Source: Pseudomonas sp. JM0905a
Lineage (GTDB): Bacteria; Pseudomonadota; Gammaproteobacteria; Pseudomonadales; Pseudomonadaceae
Length of the DNA stretch: 64,000 bases
NCBI RefSeq assembly: GCF_014700075.1
Contig: NZ_JACXBU010000007.1
Span: 310,001-374,000, forward strand
Reading direction: 5' to 3'
This document shows positions 1 to 11,341 of the stretch, piece after piece. Both the position numbers and the translations under genes were made by a program. The notes beneath the pieces were generated by a model. That model saw nothing but the letters and a program-made list of their open reading frames with translations. It ran no database searches and was not told the origin of the DNA. Every line of letters begins with the position of its first letter. The stretch's first letter is position 1.

Positions 1-90
1 ACGCAGCGACATGACTCGATCCGTGAGGAGTGAATAGGCGGATTCTAGTGGCTTGCGGCATGGGACGGCGAATCCGCCCCCGCACCAACA

Positions 91-103
91 TGAACGAAAT
101 TCA
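91..103 (+). promoter_or_regulatory. MetR-type operator upstream of metH
   Basis: The 13-mer TGAACGAAATTCA matches the MetR consensus TGAA-N5-TTCA exactly. It lies about 80 bp before the metH start. A possible -10 (TATCAT) is at 143-148 with no good -35, which suits an activator-dependent promoter. MetR is a LysR-type, homocysteine-responsive activator of methionine genes. The site is seen directly; its use is inferred. No cobalamin riboswitch is visible in the short leader. Confidence 0.6.
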
Positions 104-184
104 TGGAAATGGCGGACAAGCTAAAAATTACTAAGGTTTTGCTATCATCCTCGCCTTTGTTCACGCCACCTTCAGGTAGTTCCC

Positions 185-3877
<3,693 letters not shown>

Positions 3878-3888
3878 TCTGTCGGCGA

Positions 3889-3920
3889 CTCGTGGGAGCG
3901 CATTGATTCGCTCCCACGAG
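3889..3920. repeat. Perfect 12-bp inverted repeat, REP-like
   Basis: Two perfectly complementary 12-nt arms (CTCGTGGGAGCG and its reverse complement) flank an 8-nt loop, just after metH and before the T-tailed terminator. The GTGGGAGCG core resembles the REP sequences scattered between Pseudomonas genes. Related cores occur at 15787 and 40804. Confidence 0.6.
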
Positions 3921-3930
3921 ACCGGAAAAG

Positions 3931-3957
3931 AAAAGCCCCGCGATTGCGGGGCTTTTT
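3931..3957 (+). terminator. Rho-independent terminator of metH
   Basis: AAAAGCCCCGC, a short loop, GCGGGGC and a run of T form a textbook terminator 50 bp after the metH stop. It may also serve the convergent DUF1883 gene, because A residues flank the left arm. Confidence 0.9.
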
Positions 3958-3970
3958 TATTGAGCTGGGA

Positions 3971-4264
3971 TCAGCCCTTGCTACGGCGCACGAACTTGAT
4001 CGACCACTCGAAGTTAGGCTTGCGCGTCACGCTGATGGCGCGGCGGGTGACGGTGTCGAGGGTGACGTTCCAGAAGCCGGTGCTGGGGACCACGATCTTC
4101 GCCGGGAAGCGGTCGAACGCGCCGCCGATGTAATTGTGGCGGGCACCATTCTTGAAGCTGCGGAAGTTCGCATCGTTCATCAGTCGGATGTTGCAGGTCT
4201 GCGAGCACTGGATGACGACCAGGTCACCCTCGTTGAGGTGCTCGCGTTGATGGATGAACTTCAT
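3971..4264 (-). CDS. DUF1883 domain protein
   Basis: A 97-aa cytosolic-looking protein with no signal peptide or membrane segment. From MKFIHQ onward it resembles the DUF1883 family, whose function is unknown to me. It is rich in aromatic and basic residues near the end (NFEWSIKFVRRSKG). The frame stays open upstream, but ATG 4264 has a GGGAG ribosome site and gives the usual family length. It converges on metH and is divergent from the lipoprotein gene at 4438. No role can be inferred from its neighbours. Confidence 0.8.
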   Translation of the reverse strand: MKFIHQREHLNEGDLVVIQCSQTCNIRLMNDANFRSFKNGARHNYIGGAFDRFPAKIVVPSTGFWNVTLDTVTRRAISVTRKPNFEWSIKFVRRSKG

Positions 4265-4366
4265 GGACAGCTCCCGAATCGCTGGATCAAACAGCGCGGG
4301 AGGATACCACGGAGGCAAATGCCGCAGCCTCGCCTACGCTGTAGAAGCCGACCAGGCAGGATGCCC

Positions 4367-4410
4367 GGGTGGAACGGGATGACCTCCCACCGCACATCCA
4401 ACATTCATGG
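4367..4410. repeat. Dispersed repeat, copy 1
   Basis: This block contains GGGTGGA and, further on, TCCAACATTCATGG. The same two words, the second with one mismatch, recur at 15861-15895. It lies just upstream of the lipoprotein gene, so part of it may fall in that gene's leader. Confidence 0.4.
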
Positions 4411-4437
4411 AACCCGATCGACCAAGGTGGACATTTT

Positions 4438-5046
4438 ATGCTCGACGCCAGCCGTATTCCCGCTCTCCTGATTACCCTCGGCCTGCTCGCGGCCTGCACC
4501 AGCCATGCGGAAAATGAGGGATTGACCGCCACCACCAGCTCGGGCGAAGCCTACGCCCAGGGGGTGCCCGGCAGCGTCGTATCCGAGACCGAGCAGATCT
4601 CGGCAGTGGTCAAGGCCGTCGACCAGAAGAAGCGCACCTTCACCCTCGAGGACGAACAGGGCAATCGCCAGACCTTCAACGCGGTCCCGGAGATGCGCAA
4701 TTTCTCGCAGCTGAAGGTGGGCGACCGGGTCAACGCTGTGGTGACCCATGAGCGCGTGATCGAGCTGCGTGCACCGGGCAAGGCCGCGGACGATGGTGCC
4801 GCTGGCCTGGTGGCGACCGCGCCGGAAGGTGACAAGCCAGGAATGCTGGTCGCCAATACCGTGGAAATCACTGCCATCGTCAAAGCCATCGACACCACTC
4901 AGCACACCGCCACGCTGCAGTTCGCCGACGGTACCCGCAAGGTCGTGCGGGTACGTCCGGACATCGAGCTCAAGTCTTCCTATCTCAACCAGGAAGTGGT
5001 CATTCGCATGACCTCCGCGTTGGCCATCAGCGTCGAGGCGCCCTGA
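4438..5046 (+). CDS. Predicted lipoprotein with two tandem beta-domain repeats
   Basis: A 202-aa protein with a lipoprotein signal: a hydrophobic stretch ending LGLLAAC, with the lipidated cysteine near residue 20. The frame extends upstream, but ATG 4438 follows an AAGGTGG ribosome site and puts the signal at the N-terminus. The mature part holds two similar units, one starting ISAVVKAVDQKKRTFTL (about residues 53-110) and one starting ITAIVKAIDTTQHTATL (about 142-195). This suggests a duplicated small beta domain like those in DUF5666-type proteins. Function is unknown; envelope localisation is inferred. Confidence 0.75.
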   Translation: MLDASRIPALLITLGLLAACTSHAENEGLTATTSSGEAYAQGVPGSVVSETEQISAVVKAVDQKKRTFTLEDEQGNRQTFNAVPEMRNFSQLKVGDRVNAVVTHERVIELRAPGKAADDGAAGLVATAPEGDKPGMLVANTVEITAIVKAIDTTQHTATLQFADGTRKVVRVRPDIELKSSYLNQEVVIRMTSALAISVEAP

Positions 5047-5112
5047 GTCATATCCAGCGCCCGGTCGGCGGGTCTGCCACCATTTCGGGGACAGTGGTAG
5101 GATGCGCGCCCC

Positions 5113-6153
5113 ATGCGAATCCCCGATATCCACCAGCGACTCGCCGACCTTGGCGCCCTCCCCGTCCATAGCGGGCGAGTGGTGCGCGCCTGGCTGCAGG
5201 GCAAGCCCCTGGACGCCGGCACCCGCCGTCAGCACACCGAGCACTTCCTGCCCCTGAGCGTCCGCGATGGCCTGCCGGCACTGGCCGAGGAACTGGACTC
5301 CCTGGTGAGCCTGCGGTCCGAGCACCCCGGCGTCGACGGCTCCGCCCGGCTACTGGTGGCGCTGCGCGACGGCCAGATGGTGGAAAGCGTGCTGCTGCCC
5401 CGCGACGGTCTCTGCGTCTCCACCCAGGTGGGTTGCGCCGTGGGCTGCGTGTTCTGCATGACCGGCAAGAGCGGGCTGTTGCGCCAGGTGGGCAGCGCCG
5501 AGATCGTCGCCCAGGTCGCCCTCGCCCGCCGCTTCCGGCCGGTGAAGAAGGTGGTGTTCATGGGCATGGGTGAGCCGGCGCACAACCTGGAGAACGTGCT
5601 CGAAGCCATCGACCTGCTGGGCACCGATGGCGGCATCGGCCACAAGAACCTGGTGTTCTCCACCGTAGGCGACATGCGCGTGTTCGATCGCCTGCCCCAG
5701 GAGCGAGTCAAGCCGGCGCTGGCGCTATCGCTGCACACCACCCGGGCCGACCTGCGCGAACAGCTGCTGCCCAAGGCGCCGCGCATTACCCCGGACGAAC
5801 TGGTGGAGCTGGGCGAACGCTATGCCCGCAGCATCGGCTATCCGATCCAGTACCAGTGGACGCTGCTCAAGGGCATCAACGACAGCCAGGAAGAAATGGA
5901 CGGCATCCTGCGCCTGCTCAAGGGCAAGTACGCGGTGATGAACCTCATCCCCTACAACAGCCTGGATGAGGACGAGTACCAACGCCCGGACGGCGATCGG
6001 ATCGTGCAGATGGTTCGCTACCTGCACAGCCGCGGCATCCTCACCAAGGTTCGCAACTCCGCCGGCCAGGACGTCGAAGGCGGTTGCGGCCAACTGCGCG
6101 CCCGCGCGGTGGAACTGGTCAATACCCGCCGTCTGCACCGCTCCGCCTCCTGA
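5113..6153 (+). CDS. RlmN-family radical SAM methyltransferase paralogue
   Basis: A 346-aa member of the RlmN/Cfr radical SAM family, which methylates C2 or C8 of adenosines in 23S rRNA and some tRNAs. The 4Fe-4S cysteines are C108, C112 and C115 (CAVGCVFC). Both mechanistic cysteines are in place: C101 in GLCVSTQ and C325 in GGCGQL. It is shorter than typical RlmN (about 380 aa). Canonical rlmN usually sits elsewhere in Pseudomonas, so this is probably a paralogue and its RNA target is unknown. ATG 5113 has no strong ribosome site. It is followed by the DUF2970 gene on the same strand. Confidence 0.85.
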   Translation: MRIPDIHQRLADLGALPVHSGRVVRAWLQGKPLDAGTRRQHTEHFLPLSVRDGLPALAEELDSLVSLRSEHPGVDGSARLLVALRDGQMVESVLLPRDGLCVSTQVGCAVGCVFCMTGKSGLLRQVGSAEIVAQVALARRFRPVKKVVFMGMGEPAHNLENVLEAIDLLGTDGGIGHKNLVFSTVGDMRVFDRLPQERVKPALALSLHTTRADLREQLLPKAPRITPDELVELGERYARSIGYPIQYQWTLLKGINDSQEEMDGILRLLKGKYAVMNLIPYNSLDEDEYQRPDGDRIVQMVRYLHSRGILTKVRNSAGQDVEGGCGQLRARAVELVNTRRLHRSAS

Positions 6154-6207
6154 ACGGCCGGACAGCATTTCCCGGCCGACGAGCTAAGCTCAGCCGAGGA
6201 GGTGCCC

Positions 6208-6426
6208 ATGGACGACAAGAACCACGATCAACCCCTGAGCTTCCGCGAGATGCTGCAGAGCGTTCTGGCGGCGGCCTTCGGCGTGCAGAGCGGGAAGAAT
6301 CGCACCCGCGACTTCAGCCGCGGCAAGCCCAGCCACTTCATCATCCTCGGGGTGCTGTTCACCGCCATCTTCGTGCTGCTGCTGTTCGGACTGGTGAAAG
6401 TGATACTCCACCTCGCCGGAGTGTGA
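6208..6426 (+). CDS. DUF2970 small membrane protein
   Basis: A 72-aa protein with a soluble N-terminal half and one membrane segment near the end (FIILGVLFTAIFVLLLFGLV). It fits the DUF2970 family of small inner-membrane proteins, function unknown. A GTG lies 6 bp upstream in frame, but GAGGAGG at 6196-6202 is ideally spaced for ATG 6208. It stops 3 bp from the stop of the convergent binding-protein gene. Confidence 0.8.
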   Translation: MDDKNHDQPLSFREMLQSVLAAAFGVQSGKNRTRDFSRGKPSHFIILGVLFTAIFVLLLFGLVKVILHLAGV

Positions 6427-6429
6427 GCC

Positions 6430-7515
6430 TCAGTCGATCAGCGGCTCCAGGGAGAAGCGGTAGTCAGCCGCAGCCTTTTTGCCCACCAGGCTGAAGGCGC
6501 GGAAATCCAGGTCGTAGCCCTGCCGCTCGATGTGCCGCAGGAGACGCTTCGCCTTGTCCCGGTCCAGGGCCATGAACAGTCGCACCTCGCGATCCTTGCC
6601 CCCGTGCTGGGCAAAGTCTACGCCTGCGTCGTAGTCGTGCAGCAGCACCATCGCCCAGCCGCCAAGGGTGAAGTGGCCGCTGACCAAGGCACTGATCTGC
6701 CCATCGAGGTAGGCGCGCAGGACTTCCGGCGAATTGTTCAGGGCGGAGAAGTACATGTCCCGCCCTGGCTTTCGCCCCAGTTCGGTGGCCGCTTTCATCG
6801 CACCGAAGGCCATTTCATCGTTGGCCGACCACACGACACTCACGCTCGGATAACGCTGGAACAGCTGCAGGGCCTGGGTGTAGGCGCGATCGCGATTCCA
6901 CTCGCTGTAGACCAGCTGGCGCAGGCGGGCCTGGGGGAATTCGGCGAGGGCGGCCATCAGCCCCTGCTCACGACGCTGGGCGGCAGGTGTCTGCTTGACG
7001 CCGGAGAACGCCAGCACCTCGAAGGGTTGGCCAGGTGTGCGGCGCGCCTGTTGCTCCAGCAATGTACGCGCCATCAGGTAGCCAGCTTCCTCATCATTGG
7101 GAACCATACTGCCGATCCAATCCGGGTAATGCTCCCGGGTGCCTCCGGTCACGGCCTGCTGGTCAGGCGTCAACGTGCTGTTCACCGTGAACAGCTTGAC
7201 CCCGCTGCCGCGGGCCAACCGCAAGATTTCCGGCGCGGCGTACTGCTCGTTGACGAATACCAGGTAATCAGGCCGATTTTCGCCCTGCAGCACATCGCGA
7301 GCCTGGTCGAGCATCCGCTGCAGGTTGCGTTCGGCGTAGCGGATTTCCAGCTTCATGCCCAGATCGCCGGCAGCTGCCTGCATGAACTGCGCATAGCTGG
7401 CCCAGAAGGGCTCGTGGGTCCGGCCCGGATTGAGAAACACCACCGAAGCGGCGCTCAGCGACTGGCTGAGCCCCAGGCAGAGAAAAAACAGAAGGGAGGC
7501 ACAACGTCCTTTCAT
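6430..7515 (-). CDS. Periplasmic sugar-type ABC substrate-binding protein
   Basis: A 361-aa protein with a cleavable signal (MKGRCASLLFFLCLGLSQSL, cut near SAA-SV). Its two-lobed fold is of the Peripla_BP_4/LacI type, with ligand-site features such as VVFLNPGRTHEPFW and VVWSANDEMAFG. The frame continues upstream, but ATG 7515 carries the signal and has AGGGTG before it. No permease or ATPase gene is adjacent. It could therefore be an orphan binding protein or a periplasmic sensor partner rather than part of a dedicated importer. The ligand is unknown. Confidence 0.8.
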   Translation of the reverse strand: MKGRCASLLFFLCLGLSQSLSAASVVFLNPGRTHEPFWASYAQFMQAAAGDLGMKLEIRYAERNLQRMLDQARDVLQGENRPDYLVFVNEQYAAPEILRLARGSGVKLFTVNSTLTPDQQAVTGGTREHYPDWIGSMVPNDEEAGYLMARTLLEQQARRTPGQPFEVLAFSGVKQTPAAQRREQGLMAALAEFPQARLRQLVYSEWNRDRAYTQALQLFQRYPSVSVVWSANDEMAFGAMKAATELGRKPGRDMYFSALNNSPEVLRAYLDGQISALVSGHFTLGGWAMVLLHDYDAGVDFAQHGGKDREVRLFMALDRDKAKRLLRHIERQGYDLDFRAFSLVGKKAAADYRFSLEPLID

Positions 7516-7615
7516 TCCATCACCCTGAATAAGCAGCGGCGCAGTATAACCGCTTATCGCAGGGCTACCGGACAAGGTGGGGCGGACGCTGAGACGCCAG
7601 CCCCCCACGCGTCCC

Positions 7616-7729
7616 TTATTGGTGGCTGACCCAGAACACGGCCGTGGAAACGGCAATCAGGATCAGGAAGAAGATGGCCCAGGCATCGACCTTGCTGTCA
7701 TGGTTGGTGTCTTCGGAATGTTCGGTCAT
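7616..7729 (-). CDS. 37-aa single-span membrane protein
   Basis: This short gene reads MTEHSEDTNHDSKVDAWAI and continues with a hydrophobic segment (FFLILIAVSTAVFWV) to end in SHQ. The acidic N-terminus should face the cytosol. Amino-acid patterning (charged head, clean membrane helix, stop right after) argues for a real gene. It is divergent from cysI. It may be a small stress or sulfur-linked membrane protein; nothing in the sequence fixes a function. Confidence 0.65.
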   Translation of the reverse strand: MTEHSEDTNHDSKVDAWAIFFLILIAVSTAVFWVSHQ

Positions 7730-7808
7730 GGCGTCCCCCGATTGTTGTGGTTATAGGCGGCTTGCACTTCGAGTAAAGACCAGCCCCCGCAGCGCCTCAA
7801 GCCGAAGG

Positions 7809-7855
7809 GTTATGCCCCCGTCCAAAGCCATAACTTCTGGTTCTTTACATATACT
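7809..7855 (+). promoter_or_regulatory. Candidate activator site and -10 of cysI
   Basis: GTTATG (7809-7814) and CATAAC (7829-7834) form a perfect inverted pair 14 bp apart. The right arm covers where the -35 should be for the -10 TATACT at 7850-7855, and there is no -35 consensus. This is the usual geometry for a LysR-type activator, and CysB is the obvious candidate at cysI. Assignment to CysB is inference. Confidence 0.45.
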
Positions 7856-7966
7856 CAAACATCACTTTTGCGCATAAACACGAACTGGTATCTTCCTCCG
7901 GCTCCGCGGGGAGTGCGCGGCCGTGCGCGCAGAAAAGCTGTAAGCAGCCTGACAACAGGACATTTC

Positions 7967-9625
7967 ATGTACGTATACGACGAGTACGATCAACGGATCG
8001 TCGAGGACCGCGTCAAGCAGTTCCGCGATCAGACCCGCCGCTATCTGGAAGGCGAGCTTTCGGGTGAGGAATTCCGCCCGCTGCGCCTGCAGAACGGCCT
8101 GTACATCCAGCGTTACGCGCCCATGCTGCGCGTCGCCGTGCCCTATGGCCTGCTTTCTTCCGTACAGGTGCGCAAGCTGGCTCAGATCGCTCGCGACTAC
8201 GACAAGGGCTACGCCCACATCAGCACCCGCCAGAACGTCCAGTACAACTGGCCGGAACTGGAAGACGTGCCGGAAATCCTTGCCGAGCTGGCCACCGTGC
8301 AGATGCACGCCATCCAGACCAGCGGCAACTGCATCCGCAACACCACCACCGACCAGTTCGCCGGCGTTGCCCGTGACGAACTCGTCGACCCGCGCCCCTG
8401 GTGCGAGATCATCCGTCAGTGGTCCACCTTCCACCCGGAATTCTCCCACCTGCCACGCAAGTTCAAGATCGCCGTCAATGGCGCCGTGAGTGACCGCGCT
8501 GCCATCGAAGTCCACGACATCGGCCTGGAAGCAGTACAGAACGCTGCCGGCGAGCTGGGCTTCCGCGTATCCGTGGGCGGCGGCCTGGGCCGTACCCCGA
8601 TCGTCGGCAGCTTCATCAATGAATTCCTGCCCTGGCAGCACCTGATCAGCTATCTCGACGCCATCCTGCGCGTGTACAACCGCTATGGCCGTCGCGACAA
8701 CAAGTACAAGGCGCGTATCAAGATCCTCGTCAAGGCGCTGACCCCCGAAGTCTTCGCTGAACGCGTGAACGCCGAGTGGGCACACCTGAAAGATGGCCCC
8801 ACCACCCTGACCGAAGAAGAAGTGGCACGCGTTGCCAAGCACTTCGTCGATCCGTCGTACAAGGCCCTGGAAGACCAGGACGCCGCCCTGGCCGCCCTGG
8901 ACGCCGAGCACCCCGGCTTCGCCCGCTGGCGCGTACGCAACGTCATCGCGCACAAGAAGCCCGGCTACGCTGCAGTGACCCTGTCGCTCAAGCCCACCGG
9001 CGTGGCGCCTGGCGACGTCACCGACAAGCAGCTGGATGCCATCGCCGACCTGGCTGATCGCTACAGTTTCGGTGAAGTGCGCAACAGCCATAACCAGAAC
9101 ATCATCCTGGCCGACGTCGAGCAGTCCCAGCTGTTCACCCTGTGGGGCGAACTGCGTGAGCTCGGTTTCGCCACCCCGAACGTGGGCCTGCTGACCGACA
9201 TCATCTGCTGCCCGGGCGGCGACTTCTGCTCCCTGGCCAACGCCAAGTCGATCCCGGTGGCCGAAGCCATCCAGCGCCGCTTCGACGACCTGGACTACCT
9301 GTTCGACATCGGCAACCTCGACCTGAACATTTCCGGCTGCATGAACGCCTGCGGCCACCACCATGTGGGCCACATCGGCATCCTCGGCGTGGACAAGAAA
9401 GGTCAGGAGTTCTACCAGGTGTCCCTCGGCGGTAGCGCCGGCCGTGACGCCAGCCTGGCGCAGATCCTCGGCCCGTCCTTCGCCCAGGACGAAATGGCCG
9501 ATGTGATCGAGAAGATCATCAAGGTCTACGTGGAACAGCGCACCGAAGACGAGCAATTCCTCGACACCTTCCGTCGTATCGGTATCGACCCGTTCAAGGA
9601 GCGCGTATATGCAGCGAATCATTAA
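7967..9625 (+). CDS. cysI: Assimilatory sulfite reductase, siroheme subunit CysI
   Basis: Six-electron reduction of sulfite to sulfide for cysteine synthesis. The 552-aa protein has the two-fold nitrite/sulfite reductase architecture. The 4Fe-4S/siroheme cysteines are C415, C421 (CCPGGDFC) and C458, C462 (CMNACGHHH). The frame is open 33 codons upstream, but ATG 7967 (MYVYDEYDQR) matches the known Pseudomonas start. The next gene overlaps the end of this one by 17 bp. No cysJ flavoprotein is nearby, which fits the ferredoxin-type or standalone enzymes of pseudomonads. Confidence 0.96.
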   Translation: MYVYDEYDQRIVEDRVKQFRDQTRRYLEGELSGEEFRPLRLQNGLYIQRYAPMLRVAVPYGLLSSVQVRKLAQIARDYDKGYAHISTRQNVQYNWPELEDVPEILAELATVQMHAIQTSGNCIRNTTTDQFAGVARDELVDPRPWCEIIRQWSTFHPEFSHLPRKFKIAVNGAVSDRAAIEVHDIGLEAVQNAAGELGFRVSVGGGLGRTPIVGSFINEFLPWQHLISYLDAILRVYNRYGRRDNKYKARIKILVKALTPEVFAERVNAEWAHLKDGPTTLTEEEVARVAKHFVDPSYKALEDQDAALAALDAEHPGFARWRVRNVIAHKKPGYAAVTLSLKPTGVAPGDVTDKQLDAIADLADRYSFGEVRNSHNQNIILADVEQSQLFTLWGELRELGFATPNVGLLTDIICCPGGDFCSLANAKSIPVAEAIQRRFDDLDYLFDIGNLDLNISGCMNACGHHHVGHIGILGVDKKGQEFYQVSLGGSAGRDASLAQILGPSFAQDEMADVIEKIIKVYVEQRTEDEQFLDTFRRIGIDPFKERVYAANH

Positions 9626-10109
9626 GAACGGCCAGGTGATCGACGAAACCTGGCACCTGCTGGCCAAGGACGCGACCCTGGACGGCGTTCCCAACTGCGA
9701 CGACATCATCGTCCCGCTGGCCCTCTGGCGCGACCACGCCCACGCCCTGAAAGCCCGCGACGGCGGCTTGGGTGTGTGGCTGGACAGCGACGAGGAAATC
9801 GAGGAAATCGCCGACCAACTGGAGTTCTTCCAGGTGGTCGCGCTGAACTTCCCGGCCTTCACCGATGGCCGTCACTCCTCCACCGCCTACCTGCTGCGCC
9901 AGCGCTACGGTTACAAGGGTGAAGTACGTGCCATCGGCGACGTGCTGCGCGACCAGCTCTTCGCCCTCAAGCGTTGCGGCTTCGACGCCTTCGCCCTGCG
10001 CGCGGACAAGGACCCGTATGACGCCATAAAGGCCTTCGAGGACTACTCCGAGGTCTACCAGGCTTCCAGCGACCAGCCCCTGCCGCTGTTCCGCCGCCGT
10101 CTGGCCTGA
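9609..10109 (+). CDS. DUF934 protein, partner of CysI
   Basis: A 166-aa protein of the DUF934 family, regularly encoded directly after siroheme sulfite reductase in proteobacteria and often annotated as a putative oxidoreductase. Its start overlaps the last 17 bp of cysI in another frame, so translation is probably coupled. The sequence is acidic in the middle (SDEEIEEIADQ) and has no metal-binding cluster. A role as an accessory or electron-transfer factor for CysI is inferred from context only. Confidence 0.85.
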   Translation: MQRIIKNGQVIDETWHLLAKDATLDGVPNCDDIIVPLALWRDHAHALKARDGGLGVWLDSDEEIEEIADQLEFFQVVALNFPAFTDGRHSSTAYLLRQRYGYKGEVRAIGDVLRDQLFALKRCGFDAFALRADKDPYDAIKAFEDYSEVYQASSDQPLPLFRRRLA

Positions 10110-10122
10110 CCGGCGCACCAAC

Positions 10123-10150
10123 AAAAAGCCCCGCATCTGCGGGGCTTTTT
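10123..10150. terminator. Bidirectional terminator after cysI operon
   Basis: AAAAAGCCCCGC, a short loop and GCGGGGCTTTTT form a symmetric hairpin with A and T tails. It lies between two convergent genes, the DUF934 gene and the TetR regulator. Confidence 0.9.
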
Positions 10151-10166
10151 GCCTTTGTCGTCCGAA

Positions 10167-10748
10167 TTAGCCAGCCCGCACTGCATCCCACGCCACTTGC
10201 ATAAACAGCTCACGGCAGTCAGCCAGGTTCGTGCGAGTGCGCCCAGCCAGCCAGTTGCGAGCAAAGTCCTGTGCAGGGCCAATGACCACTGAGGAGAAGC
10301 AGTCCGCGGGAATATCCTTGAATGCCCCAGCCTCGCGGTAGTCCTGCAGGACGTCGAAGATGCGCGCATGGTGATCACGATTGGCCTCGCGCAGCTGCTC
10401 GCCCACCTCCCCAGCCTCCACCCGCCCGCGGCTGTGCAACACGAAACGCGCCCAATCCGGATTGGCCACTACCCAGTCGACATAGACGCTGACCAGCAGC
10501 TTGACGCAGGCCTCGGCACTGGCGGCCTTGGCGAACCCCTCCTGGAGCAACTGCGCGTACTGGCCAACCCCGGCCAAGTAGAGCGCGCCGATGATGCGCT
10601 CCTTGTTGCCGAAGTGGTGGTAGAGGCTGCCAATGCTGGCACCGGAACGGTCGCGGATCATCTCGATTGTGGTGGCATCTACGCCCACCTCGGTGAAACA
10701 CGCCAGAGCAGCCTGGAGGATTTCGTCTTTGCGGGAGGAACGGGCCAT
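10167..10748 (-). CDS. TetR-family transcriptional regulator
   Basis: A 193-aa regulator. The N-terminal helix-turn-helix spans about residues 10-55 and includes the typical IEMIRDRSGASIGSLYHHFG segment. The C-terminal ligand domain is variable. It is transcribed away from the hotdog gene at 10862, and the intergenic region holds two overlapping palindromes at 10770-10798. Repression of itself and the hotdog gene is likely. The inducer is unknown; an acyl-CoA or fatty acid would fit the neighbour. The ATG is preceded by AAGGAG. Confidence 0.9.
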   Translation of the reverse strand: MARSSRKDEILQAALACFTEVGVDATTIEMIRDRSGASIGSLYHHFGNKERIIGALYLAGVGQYAQLLQEGFAKAASAEACVKLLVSVYVDWVVANPDWARFVLHSRGRVEAGEVGEQLREANRDHHARIFDVLQDYREAGAFKDIPADCFSSVVIGPAQDFARNWLAGRTRTNLADCRELFMQVAWDAVRAG

Positions 10749-10769
10749 GGAACTCCTTGGAAAGGGAAT

Positions 10770-10798
10770 TAGAATATTTTTCTAGAATTATTTTCTAG
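10770..10798. promoter_or_regulatory. Double palindromic operator between TetR gene and target
   Basis: Two overlapping inverted repeats are seen: TAGAA-tattt-TTCTA at 10770-10784 and CTAGAA-ttatt-TTCTAG at 10782-10798. Both have 5-nt spacers and nearly identical arms. A -10 for the rightward gene (TATACT, 10805-10810) follows directly, so a bound repressor would cover the promoter. Confidence 0.7.
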
Positions 10799-10861
10799 CA
10801 CTCGTATACTGCAGCAGCGCGCGCTCATCTTCAATCCACCCTGACGAGAGACTCGAAATCC

Positions 10862-11299
10862 ATGAGCCAGATGTTGCAGATGTTCAAGCAAGCCGGCCCA
10901 GAGCAGTTCAGCGCCATGATCGGCCAAGTCGCCCCCTACTTCGCCAGCATTGCCCCGCGCTTCGTCGAACTGCGCCCGGGCTACGCCGAGGTCAGCTTCC
11001 CCAAGCGCCGCGAGGTGCTAAACCACATCGGCACCGTGCACGCCATCGCACTGTGCAACGCCGCGGAGTTGGTGGCCGGAACCATGACTGACGCCTCCAT
11101 TCCTCCCGGCGTGCGCTGGATTCCGCGCGGCATGACGGTCGAGTACCTGGCCAAGGCTTCCGGCGACGTACGCGCTGTAGCAGACGGCAGCGAGCTGGAC
11201 TGGTCCATCCTGGGCGACATCAAGGTACCGGTCGTGGCCTACGTCGGCGATACCGCAGTGCTGCGCGCCGAGATCACCATGTACCTGAGCAAGGCCTGA
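10862..11299 (+). CDS. Hotdog-fold protein (DUF4442 / PaaI-like thioesterase)
   Basis: A 145-aa hotdog-fold protein. The central part (LNHIGTVHAIALCNAAELVAG) matches the DUF4442 group of the thioesterase superfamily, acting presumably on acyl-CoA. The hotdog helix with conserved acidic E near residue 69 is present. The substrate is not predictable. It is the likely target of the divergent TetR gene. A GC-rich hairpin follows the stop. Confidence 0.8.
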   Translation: MSQMLQMFKQAGPEQFSAMIGQVAPYFASIAPRFVELRPGYAEVSFPKRREVLNHIGTVHAIALCNAAELVAGTMTDASIPPGVRWIPRGMTVEYLAKASGDVRAVADGSELDWSILGDIKVPVVAYVGDTAVLRAEITMYLSKA

Positions 11300-11304
11300 A
11301 AATG

Positions 11305-11332
11305 GCGGGGCCCGGTTTCCACCGGGCCCCGC
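11305..11332. terminator. GC-rich hairpin between convergent genes
   Basis: A perfect 12-bp stem (GCGGGGCCCGGT and its complement) has a 4-nt loop but no T tail. It lies between the hotdog gene and sohB, which converge. A terminator or pause hairpin is likely. Confidence 0.6.
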
Positions 11333-11341
11333 ATCGATCCC

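Noticed and set aside
104-184. Cobalamin riboswitch before metH
   Set aside because: The leader is too short and lacks the B12-box. The MetR site explains regulation better.
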